Of a stretch of 64,000 nucleotides of DNA, positions 48,703-60,171 are shown in pieces. The notes below the pieces were generated by a model. It ran no database searches. It had not been told where the DNA came from and saw nothing but the letters and a program-made list of their open reading frames with translations. How positions within the stretch are numbered: position 1 is the first letter of the stretch; each line of letters begins with the position of its first letter. Made by a program: the position numbers and the translations under genes. This stretch comes from Taeniopygia guttata (taxonomy: Eukaryota > Chordata > Aves > Passeriformes > Estrildidae), in NCBI RefSeq assembly GCF_048771995.1, contig NC_133036.1, positions 19,255,001-19,319,000 on the forward strand, in the 5' to 3' direction.

Positions 48703-50123
48703 TATTAATACACAACATTTGCTCAAATATTTCCCAGCTGCCTTAACGGTGAAGGAAAATTCCAGTATTGCCCAAAGCCCCATGCTAGTGGAACCAGACA
48801 CAAGGTGGCTTGAGCTGAGCAAATGCTTCTGCCTTCCCACTGCCCACCTCGACACACTCTTCATCACTGCTCAGTGAAATGTAAACTTTAACCAGGCCAA
48901 ACCTGGCTTTTCTTTTGCAAAACTCCCTGGCTCTTGGTCTGGGGCCGCTTGGATTCTGAGCTGCTCTGTGGTGCACCCAGGGCTGCCCACACTCCCAAAG
49001 ACACTTTTCCAGCCCAGGGTCCTCCCAAAGGTCCTGCCCAGAGCAGCATCACAATGGGAACCACTGCCCACCAGCCTCTGGCACACGCTGCTGTGCTCTT
49101 GGCATGCAAGCAGGGACTGTCCCTCTCACCTGTGTGACACCACCTGAGGACTGAGGAACTGGGATACACAGAACGCAAAAGCTGAAGGGCAAGTGAAACC
49201 TCCAGAACCCAAACCAGCTCTCCGCAAACCTCTAGGTTGGACAGCTACATTTATGAACAGTGGAAGCTAAATTTTAAGTCACCAGATGAGTCCAGGAGGT
49301 GAAACTTCAAGAGAAATACCAAGTTTTACAAAAACAATAAATAATTGAAAACATTAAGTAATAACAAGCCACCCCTGCTACCTCCTCTGCCCAGACACCT
49401 CTGGCTGAAACAGGAGCAGAATTTCACCCAGGAGAGTTGTTTCCTTTGAATCAGTAAAGGAGGTTTGCCTGCCTAGGAATTGAAGATGTGCCAAAAGAAA
49501 ACAAAAGCTTCTAATACTTTTTCTTTATTTGTTACCATTCCTCTACTCACGTGTGAGTTTGGGCCTGCAGTTCCCCATCCCTCCCTCTGGCTTACACTGC
49601 CTCTCTGCACAGAGGTTTCTTTCCACAGGCTTTGTGCCACTCCACCCATTGCGAGCGGGGCAAACCCAGGCTGCTTTAGCCTCTCAATTACTGTTAATTA
49701 AATTTTTCTCCTCGGTCTCCTAGAGTGGACTCACACAAAGGCACGAAGCACAAGCTCTCCGTGCCGGGGTCCTGTGATGAAGCTGCCACCACAGTCAGGG
49801 TGCCAGGAGGGGACTGAGCTCCAGCCCAGCCCCTGGGCTTGGAGAGATTTCCATCCCCCCACTGCCAAGGCCCCCTCCCCTCCTCACAGTGCTCAGGCTT
49901 TGTGAAAGAAGGGGTGAATTTCTAGGGTTTTCAGGGGTTTTAAGATAGGGGAAGAAAACAATCAATGCCAAATTCCTTTGAATAGAAGATATTGCATGTT
50001 GGCAGAAGCCACTTTTCACAGACTCCAGTCGTTTGAAATCTGAAACACTAAAAAGTGGCTACTGTGGATGTGCTGTATTCTTTTCAAAGCAATCTGGCAC
50101 ACAGTTTTGCTCCCCTGTTCCAG

Positions 50124-50188
50124 GACCCAATCCTGCATTCCTTTCACGCTCAGACTCCCATTGACTTTAAGGAATGCAGGATTGGATC
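50124..50188. repeat. Palindromic element with 20-bp arms (possible old MITE remnant)
   Basis: The left arm 50124-50143 and right arm 50169-50188 pair at 19 of 20 positions around a 25-base loop. The inner 17 bp, CCAATCCTGCATTCCTT, are perfect. The loop word CCCATTGACTT recalls palindromic non-autonomous DNA transposons common in reptile genomes; that assignment is from memory and unverified. Confidence 0.6.
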
Positions 50189-51700
50189 ATAAATGTGTGC
50201 TTTACTCACACAATAGCTCCTCATGGTTACAATCTATTGAGAACGGCACACTTTAAAAACCATTTGGAATTGCAGGCTCATCCACCAGGCCAGAATGCCT
50301 GTAAAGATCTCCCATTATTTGAGGAAAAATGCTCAGTGTCTGGACTGCACACACACACACTCACACGTTTTCCTGGTTTCAAGCTGCAGGCACAGCTTAG
50401 CTTGAGATGCATCAAAATATTTTGAGCACTGACCTGATAGCTCCTAAAGAAACTGCGTGTAATTTTAGGTTTTGAAAAAAAGCAAAACTCCAGGGAAAGA
50501 AGAAGAAAAAAAAAAAAAGCCACCAAAGCAAACGTATAAGCAGCTGAATCTTAAGGTCGGTTTTTCAGAGAACTTTTGTAAAAGCCTCTAAAGACCTGCA
50601 CTGGCTAAGACAAAACAGAGCCTTGCACTGCTATTTTTGAGGATGCTGTATATTGAGTTACAAGGCTATTACGATGCAAATCTCAAATGTACAAGCTTTT
50701 TACTCGGCCATAAACACAAAACAGTATACATTGTCCTTTCAGAAGAAAAGGTTTGCTGCTAAAATAGCAGAAGCCCTACGTAAATAACCAACATTCTTTC
50801 TGCCTGAGGTCACTGACTTGGCCTATTCAATTCCAGGCTAGTCTGGGATTTGACAATCTAAGCAGGGGAGAGGCCCTTTCCTTTTTTTCAAAAGAATGCT
50901 GGGATTTTATTTGAAATTTAAACTCTTGCAAACAAAAGGTGGCATCGTATGTTGGAGGCCTATGAAGGTGGAGTACAGGATGTGTATTGTTTTCTCCCTT
51001 TACATAGGTTCTTTCAGGAAAGAGTATTCAGAGTCTGTGAACAATTTCTAATAAAATATTATCATCAGGTAGGCGGACATAGCAAGATATGAACAAACAC
51101 TTTAAAGAGATTAGGAGATTCGATTTTAAGTAATTTTGATGTGGAAAATGCATAAAAATGATTAAAACTATAGTTTAAATTATAATTTTAAATAAATTAT
51201 TTTCAAATTAATAATTGGAAACTATTCTCTAGTTTAAGTTCCTATACTAATTCATGTCTGTACACCAAAACTGAGCTTTTCAGTGCGAATTAACCATGGC
51301 TACAAAGTCAGCATTCATTCTGGCTCTCCATTTCCTCGCTCTGCCCCGGGGAGGCATATGGTAGTTAACTATTTTTCCTCCCAATTACCAGTGCCCAGCT
51401 CTTACTCTGGTATTACACTCTGGTGCAATACAAGTATCATCTCCCTCCTGCCACCTCTCCCGGAGGAGCAGCCCCTGCCCCGCCTGCACCTCTGCCCAGT
51501 GTGCTGCAGCCCCGGCAAAGCACAGCACTGCAGCATTCTGACATGCCTGCAGCACCAGGTGAAGCCCAGACTCTCCTCTGCACTTTACCTCAACCTGACA
51601 CCATGTCAAAGTGAAAAACTTCATTTTCTTCCCTGGGACTTTGGCCCCTGGCAGCCATGGCACGGAAGGGAACACCTCTGTACCTGGTGGGTGCTCCTCA

Positions 51701-51879
51701 GCTGCATCCAACCCTGCATCCTGCACTGCACCTTTCCTCTGCTGCATCCAACCCTGCATCCTGCACTGCACCCCTCCTCTGCTGCATCCAACCCTGCATC
51801 CTGCACTGCACCCTTCCTCTGCTGCATCCTGCACTGCACCCCTCTACTGCATCCAACCCTGCATCCTGCACTGCACCCC
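51701..51879. repeat. 40-bp C-rich minisatellite
   Basis: Units begin GCTGCATCCAACCCTGCATC. Three full 40-bp copies lie at 51701-51820 and differ by one or two bases each. A shortened copy and a final partial copy follow. The internal words CTGCATCC and TGCACTGCACC suggest the unit itself grew from a shorter CTGCAYCC motif. Confidence 0.93.
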
Positions 51880-53139
51880 CAGCAGGTGCTGAGGACACGG
51901 AGGGCACATTGCTGAGGTGTGGAGGGCACATTGCTGAACTTTGCAGGGCACATTTCTGCCCCAACGTGGCTGCATGCCTCCAGCAGGATTATGCAGATAG
52001 ATAGCTAATATCTTTTGTTACCTTGCTGAAAAACCCACCTTTCTTGGCAGGGCATCCATAATCTCCATGCCATGTTTACTCTAGTGTGGAATTCTCTCTT
52101 CCTTTCTGTCTCCTCCTACTCTTCGGTCAGGTTATTTAACTGAAGGGTTGCTTAAAGCTGCAGGGACAAGAAGCTCTCTGACCTCTGGCACTCTGGCACG
52201 GCGTTCCTGTGCAGACTGTATTATAAACTTAGCAGATACTTCCAAGCTTCCATATAATTTGCTAAAGTTTAAATTGGCAGATGTTTCCTTTCTCTCCCAC
52301 TTATATATTTATTCTATCCCATACCACCCATCAATTTCAGGGTTAACACATAAATTATTTCCACAGAGCTCTAACAGAAGAACTTATGCTGAAAAAAGGT
52401 TTGCAAAAACATAAGCCAAGTATATATTTAAAATCAGAAATACAACTATCTTCATTGATCTAACAGCTACTTTGGGTCTATATATTAACATATGTGTTAA
52501 AATATATTGATAAGCCAGCAAGTGGCAACACAAGAAATGTAAAATAAAGCTCCAAGTGTTTAAACAAATTGTTTAAAAACAATTTAATGTTTCCCTCCCC
52601 AGGGCTTCGTTTACAAATAGAAAAATCCCCCACCAAACCATGAGACGCCTCCCCAGCACTCAACAAGCTGGGAGGGCAGGGGGTATAGCTCTTCCCCCAC
52701 GGCAGCTCCCACTGTGGGAAGCTTTCACCGTTCCATCACAGCCTCTTGTTCATTATCAGCAAAGAATTCCAAATTTCCAGCTGCTGCCTGTAAGCCAGGA
52801 CTTAAAAGAGTACTTGTGTTATCACACTGTGCCAGGGTCCAAGTGCCAGCCCATTCCATGGCAGAGTAAATCCATCCCCAAGGTGCAGCCCAAACCCTCC
52901 AGGCAGGACACAGCCTCCAGGGGGTGGCTCTCATTCAGCCTCCAGCAAGAACCACCAGGATGTCAGCAACAAGGATCCATCTATCCTGCCATCCTGGCTC
53001 CAGATCTGGCCAAAAGTGGAAGTTCACTGGGAAGGAGCACTACAAACAGGGCTCACACAGCTGCAGTGCTCCCAAGAATAACCTCTGAGCCTCCAGCAGC
53101 CAGCACTTAAGGCCCTTCCTGCACCACAGGTTGCATCAT

Positions 53140-53335
53140 AACTATTATGTTTAATAGCCTCACTGGACCAATTCTTCTCAAATTTGTCTAATTTCTCTAT
53201 GAGATCATTTATATTTTTGGCCTCCATGCTGTCCCTATGGCAGAGTCCCACAATTTCACTGTGCATTGTATGAAATGTTCCCCTTTCTTGTTTTGAACCT
53301 CTGCTGATCTCATGCTTCTGTAGCATCCTAAAAAC
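53140..53335. mobile_element. Possible ancient LINE fragment
   Basis: The stretch with TGGCCTCCATGCTGTCCC, GGCAGAGTCCCACAATTTCA and TGTATGAAATGTTCCCC resembles an old interspersed repeat seen widely in sauropsid genomes (CR1/L3-like). It is strongly decayed and recognised from memory of the pattern only. Confidence 0.35.
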
Positions 53336-56300
53336 ACAGCAGCCTCTGCAGTCATCACCACCAGACTAAATCAAAGTAAATCAAAGTCTGAAACTTCAGC
53401 TGCACCTGGGTATGAATGGGATGCACAACTGGTGTTTGTATCTAGCAGCATTCTGAGACTCTGCTCAGGTCTCCTTGCACAACACAGGTGTGGGGACACA
53501 AATGGAGCAGAATACCTGAATCAAAGTTCACACTGTGTGATCTCCCTGAGGGAAACAGAAAAAACATCCTGAGTTCTGCACCGTCCCAAGTTCCTGAGCA
53601 GTCTTTGTGAGGGGTGAGCTGCTGAGAAACACAACAGGAGGCAATTCCTATGGAAATACATCCAAAAGTATTCCAATAAGACTAAAGGAAGAAAATAAGG
53701 AAGAAGAAAAAAAAAAAGTTTGTCCTCAGTGTCATGTGGACATTCAGAGCAGGGCAAGAACCCACTGGAGGCTCCACCTGCCAACCAGCAAACGCTGGGT
53801 AAGGTTGTTGGACTGAGGGTACTGCAGACCCCTCACCATGGCTACCAGGTTCTTTCCTGCAAGTCATTATTCTCCATTCGAATTCAGCTTCAGCTGAAAG
53901 TCCCAGCTTAGCCAGGCTCTGAAGCAGATGAAGGAAATCTGAACAGGAGCTGGAAGAGCAGGCAGGTTGGTGAATGTCATCTTCACATGGAGTGAGCCTA
54001 GCATACAAAAAAGTATGTTGAACAAAAGGAGTGGACACAGCCAGTCCTGTGGCAACACGCAGGAGAGCCTCAAGGGAGATGAGCAATTTCCCTAAACTCT
54101 CTCCTGCGTTGTCTCACAACAACAAGAACGGATTTGCAGAGTTGGAGGTAGCACCGTGAGTGAGTCAGTGTGAGCAGCATCAAAGGGCAGCCCCTGCACA
54201 GCCAGCAGGGCTTGTTGGAGTCATGTCCAGAGTGCTCAGCAGCCAGCACCAACAGCACCCTGTGCTGGTGAAATCAAACTCACAGAGCACAATTCTCCTC
54301 CCCTTGAGATACATCTCTGCAATAAAGCGAGATTGTTAAGAGCCACAGTGCCCAGAAATGACATCTCGAACAACAGCTGTAACCCTTTTCTTCATGGGAC
54401 AATGGAAGAATGTGTCAGGGAGTGGTCCTCGGGTCCAGAAGCACAAAGAAAACTTAGAGGATAGTACACAGTGAAAAAAAAAAGTTCAGAATGACAAAGT
54501 ATTAAAGCATCTGCTAGTTTTGAAGGACATTCTTTGGGTTTAGATTCTTTAACTGTAAATTTGAAAGACCTGCACAGAGAACAACCGTCCTGTTGCCCAC
54601 ACTGGTGACCAATTACACTGATGTTAATAATGGAACAAAAACCTCACTAGGGCCTTAGATATGTGTTTTAGACAATATTCCAGTATTCTCTGCTGTAAAC
54701 AAAGCACAACTAAAAATCATAGTACTCAGTTACTGAAATGGACTGGGGTTTGCTCAGCCAATTTGACAACTAATCAAAGATCAGCCCTCCTTGGCTTGCC
54801 CTTGATATTTTGTGCTGGACCACAGCTTCCTGCAACAGGTCACATTAGTACTAAAACCACAAGCAGCTCCCAAGCTGGAGGGCTGGATAGGTACAGCTCC
54901 TGACAGTATACTCACTTCTTTTGGCACTCAGGTACAATAAGGATATTGTTCCTTTAATGCTTAGCTTTCCTTTTAAGAAGTATGTGAGATTTCAGCCAAT
55001 TCTCCACAACGATTAGGTCAGGATGAATGTACTTAACTCAGGATTCAGCTGGAAAGAGCCCAAGTAGATGCAATCAATTTTCTGCTAAATCCACTTCCTT
55101 CCTCTCTTCTCTACCCAGCATGAGACATCAGCTCTCCACTACAGCCACTGGTGACTAAGGCACTGCAAACCTCTGCCTTCAGCCATGCTCCTATCAAAGC
55201 TGGTTACTCCTGATTTCCCCTGGTTTTTGGGTTTTGCATATCCTGTTCGCTTGCCCAATATTTGGGTTAGGGGGAGAAGGCCCCAGAGGCACATATGAAG
55301 AAGCAGCTATACAGCAAACCACAAACATCAAATGTTCCTGTGACCCCAAAGTTAATCACTTGCAACTGCACAGGATCAGCTGCAGAACTGCACTGGTAAC
55401 AGACTTTTCCCCTTTGTGCGAATTTTGAAACCTCCTTGAGGTTTTAATGTGCAGGTACTATATGGTCTGCCAGCTTCTGTGCTGCCATCTCTGTATGTGA
55501 ACCAAATTATCTTCACCACCATCACCCAAACCCCACATTTGGGGCCCTCTCTGAACCAGCCTCCCGCAGCACACTGTAACAGCAGAGAGATTTGCTACTT
55601 GAATCTAAACAGGGTAATCAAAAACAACACCCCTTAGAAAACAAGGCTTGGAAAACATGATCTCTCGCTCTCACCTACATATTTTCTTAAGAGATTAAGT
55701 AGATGATTTCCAGCATTATTTTCCCAAGTGCATATGTTGTGCTTTGTTAAATAACTCATGGAATCAGCAGAACAAATTCTGGTGGCTATGTGTTCTTTAG
55801 GCTTTCTTTCCCTAGTCCAAGGGACTTCCCCCAGTGCTCTTCTACCACTAAAAGATGCTTGCACATGCATTCCAATACACATACATTTATATATTTATAA
55901 ATTATTTACATCCACATGTGAAGTATTTTCTTCCTGCACCCTAAAGGCTCATATTGAACACTTGTCTGGGGAGCCTGCACTCTGCTTGGGAGACTGCTGC
56001 TCTAGAGACCACTGCACTGTTACTACTGATTCAGCAAAAATTGTTTCCATGGGCCTGAATTTACACTGCCGTGGTTCCTAAGGTCAGTAAGCCACTGACT
56101 CACTCAATAAAGTTATTTGCATTACTTCCAGGAACAATTTTGCAGGCAGTGCAGTTGGAAGAATGACAGTGCAGAGTACCCAGGCAGCCAGGGGAGTTGT
56201 GTGACTGAGGTCCTGTGACTATACCTAATTTAATGTCAGGACATAGCACACTTGTGTTTTAGAGCACACTGACAGACAACTGCTGAGATGTAACAGTGAG

Positions 56301-56807
56301 TAACCAAAAATGACTGCTAAAAGACTGCTTTTAAATATGCATTAAATTAGACACCTTTCACTCTGCACAGGCACAGCTAAAAGAGCTGGAAGGTATTGGT
56401 GGCTGTGTGCTGGCACAGTCAGCACACCAGCAGAGCCAGCCCTGCTGGCTGGACTCAGAGACATTGCTGATGCTAAGCTTTTCTTACAGAAGATACTTTC
56501 AAAGTGTCTTTCCTCCAATTCCCTCCTGTTTCTTGCCTGGCTCATCATTCACTTTTACTACCACTACCCCAAACACAATGCAAGTTCACAGGTGTTTGGT
56601 AAAAAGATAGTTAATGCTGCAAGGTAGGACCTTTCTTTTAGGTAAGAAAACCTAACCTTTTCTTAGGTAAGAAAAAATCAGCCTGAGAGCTGGTGGGGAG
56701 GAGGAGCAAGCACCAAGCTTCTGGGGGCATCCTGAGCAGGAAACACTGCTGGAAGCTGTGGTGGCTCCTGCCTGCCTGGCCCAGGCTGGGCTGCAGGAGC
56801 CAGGGGT

Positions 56808-57318
56808 GGCAGGGCAGGGATGGGCACAGGGAGCAGCAGGGATGGATGGCAGGGCAGGGATGGGCACAGGGAGCAGCAGGGATGGATGGCAGGGCAGGGA
56901 TGGGGCACAGGGAGCAGCAGGGATGGGGCACAGGGAGCAGCAGGGATGGATGGCAGGGCAGGGATGGGCACAGGGAGCAGCAGGGATGGATGGCAGGGCA
57001 GGGATGGGCACAGGGAGCAGCAGGGATGGATGGCAGGGCAGGGATGGGGCACAGGGAGCAGCAGGGATGGATGGCAGGGCAGGGATGGGCACAGGGAGCA
57101 GCAGGGATGGATGGCAGGGGCAGGGATGGGCACAGGGAGCAGCAGGGATGGGTGGCAGGGCAGGGATGGGACACAGGGAGCAGCAGGGATGGGTGGCAGG
57201 GCAGGGATGGGCACAGGGATGGATGGCAGGGCAGGGATGGGGCACAGGGAGCAGCAGGGATGGATGGCAGGGCAGGGATGGGCACAGGGAGCAGCAGGGA
57301 TGGATGGCAGGGCAGGGC
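56808..57318. repeat. 40-bp G-rich minisatellite with G-quadruplex motifs
   Basis: About 13 units of 40-41 bp built from GGGATGGATGGCAGGGCAGG followed by GATGGGCACAGGGAGCAGCA. At least two units carry internal deletions (near 56920 and 57215). Most contain GGGCAGGGATGGGCACAGGG, a canonical four-triplet G-quadruplex motif with loops of two, two and four bases. The minus-strand frames give Pro-rich translations of over 300 codons, which are artefacts of the repeat. Confidence 0.95.
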
Positions 57319-60134
57319 CAGGGCTGAGAACAGCTGAGAAGCAGGAACAGCACATGAGGAGGTGCACGGGGCCCCAAACAGGAACAGGAACACAGGGTTT
57401 GTGCACCCATAGCAGGAGCCTGTGGAGACAATAAGAACAGGACAGTGCCCAAAGCAGCGAGGGACCCCATCACCAAGCACACAGTGCCACTGGCCCCCCA
57501 TGGCATGAACGGGCAGGGCAGAGGGAGGGTCTCTGTCAGACCTGCAAGCTGCTCCTCCAGGCCTGCCCCCAACACCACAAGGCAGAACACTCATGGGGGA
57601 TTTTGGGAATGGCTTTACAGGGCCCTAGTTACTTCAGAAGCAATGGAGCTTACCTTGGGGTGTTTTAAACTCCACTGCAAAGGCCATGATGGTTGACAGA
57701 CTCCCAGGCACCCTCCTGCCCCAAAGTGCCTCTCCCAAACAGCACGAGGTGTCCAGAGCATTTGGAAAACCACTGGGCAGAAGATGCTTTGAGAGGATGA
57801 GCAACAGCTCCTGCCCCACAGGCTGCCAGGCCTCTCCAAGCATGTCACACACAAACACACTGAAGCTACATCTTCACATGTCACTTAGCTTTGTGGGACA
57901 CATGACAGAGACTGAAATGCTCTTCAGTGTGAAGGATGGGTTATTCATTGCCCAGGAACAGCCCTTTTGTGGGTGAAATGCTGAAGCCCCTGAGCACCCA
58001 CCACCCCAAAACAATGGTAGAATGTTACTCTGGCCCATGACTACAGGACACAACCTGTTCTCAAGTCCCCAGTGTCCGTGAGAAAGGGAGTGAGAGGCCC
58101 AAGTGTCCCACAAACACTCAAAACCATTTCCAGAGGAACCTCAACACCATTCCCTCCTCACTCCTTGCATGCCCTGAGCCTGCAGGGATGTTTTGGACAG
58201 GTGAGGAACACAGAACCACACCTGAAGTTATTATACTCCTGCTCTCTCCACGGCTTGAAGAAAGGAATCCTCATTAATTTGAAGGCAGGAGAGCAGGCAA
58301 GCCCTCACAAGAGGGTGGGTCAGCAAGAAGGGGCTGTTTGGGAGACAGCCCAGCACTGATTTCCAGCCCAGCACCAGGAGCACAGCACCAGGAGCACAGC
58401 ACACGGTCTCTGCTCCATCAGACACTGGAACTGCCAAGGGGAGCCACTGATCCTGTAAAGGGAGGGGCACTGGATAAGGAGGGACTGGGTGCTGACCTGC
58501 AGGCTCTGCTCCAGGGCTCCTTTCAGAAAGCATTTACTGCACATAACTCAACACTGTGGGATCACATTTGCAAGCCTGGCAGTAGCCCATTTTTACGTGT
58601 GTCAGCTCAGTGCAGGGCATCCACGTGTAGGGTTCACGCTGGTAAAATAATAGAAATTTCAAAAAAACCCGCATAAAATAATTCCTTACTGTTTCTGGGA
58701 TGGTGCTCACAGTCAAAGCCATATTGCAAAATTACATGGTTTTTATACAGCTACAGGGAAGAGACTCACCTGGGACAAACCACAGGATTACTGTCAATGT
58801 GATGGGAGCAAGCTCCTGCTGCCCAGCTCAGAGCTCACATTGCCCTCCATGAACTCAAGACTACCCCAACACTAACTGAAACTGATTTGGCCATGAGTGA
58901 TGATAAATCTAGACAGTCCCAGAAGTTTTGGTCAAAGTCAGGATTTTCAGGAAATGAGATATTTATTGGAAGCAAGGGAGAAAAATAGCTTTCTGGCCAA
59001 GATTGAATTTACTGAGTTTCTTCCTGTTCTGTGTTTCAAGGGAGTGAGGCAGCAAGGGGTGGTTGGAAAAAAGAGCTCTTCAATACCTGGGTTAAAATGA
59101 ACTAAAATTTTCTGAGAAGTCCAAGGAGAGGAGGAAACATCCACTGCTGGTAAATAACTTTGACCTGTAGAAGTGAATTTACCAGAACCAAGCTGGTCAG
59201 TCTGGAACAGTAAGTTTATAAGCAGGCAAAGCATTCAGGTCATGTCAAATACCAGGGGTTACCAAAGCACTTTCCGTGGTGTACAAGGCCAGCCCACTGC
59301 CACTATAATCGGCCAATCCTCCCGAGTCCTCTCATTTAAATGAGAAAAATTTATGGTTGTTTATTTAGGCTTCATGCCAAGCCTGTTTCTCTGATAAGCT
59401 TCTCTGGTGCATTTGTGCCTCACATCCGATTTAGAGTCCTCTGAATACTGGAGACAGCATTCCTTGGATACTGAAAATAAATTAAAAACACAACACTGGG
59501 CTTGGACAGAGGAATGGGAACACTTTTGACGTGGCCCAGGCACTATGGACTCTTGGGAGCAGTGCTGGGAAAGCAGGCTTTTTAAAATCTTGCATTAGTC
59601 CATTTATTTAATGATATATAATCCTCAAACTGGTCCCCCATAAACTGTAAATACACATTATTTGAGCAAGTAATTAGTTTCAGTAGCATGCAGTAGCAGC
59701 TGTATGGTTTGGCTGCCAGACACTGCAAGTGTTTCCTCCAGCAAATGCATCTATTTGTGATATAACAATAATTACTGAAAGATTTACAAAGCTTCTCACT
59801 TCTGCAGTGCTTTGACCTCAGGATCTCCACATAATTTCAGCATGTTGAAAGCAGCACAGTATCACCCAGGTAGGGAGGTGAGAAGGATTTCCACACGGGC
59901 CAAGCCAGATGGGTGAAGTGATCTGTCCTTTGCAAGTGGAGCAAAACCCTGTCTCTGCCTCACTGGGCTGATCCACCCCTTGGTGACCACCAGCCTACCA
60001 ATCCTCCCAGCTAAGAATTTTTCCTCTGTCATTTGCCAATATCCTCTGCCAGAAGAGAGCCTCAAACACAGAGTGCTGAAGTCTGCTGCAACTGCATATT
60101 TTATAAGTCTGAAGACAAACTTCAGCAAAAAAAA

Positions 60135-60171
60135 CAAAACAAAACAAAAACCAATTCTTTGTTTTGTTTTG
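60135..60171. repeat. Perfect 14-bp inverted repeat of AAAAC words
   Basis: CAAAACAAAACAAA (60135-60148) and its exact complement TTTGTTTTGTTTTG (60158-60171) around a nine-base spacer. It is an AT-rich cruciform or hairpin of unknown meaning. Confidence 0.85.

Noticed and set aside
51385..51953. Cys- and His-rich frames resembling small zinc-binding proteins
   Set aside because: They come from the C-rich 40-bp minisatellite and lack any proper zinc-finger spacing.
56638..57594. 318-codon Pro/Cys-rich minus-strand frame and overlapping frames on both strands
   Set aside because: Translation of the 40-bp minisatellite; the repeats in the protein match the DNA period, not a protein fold.
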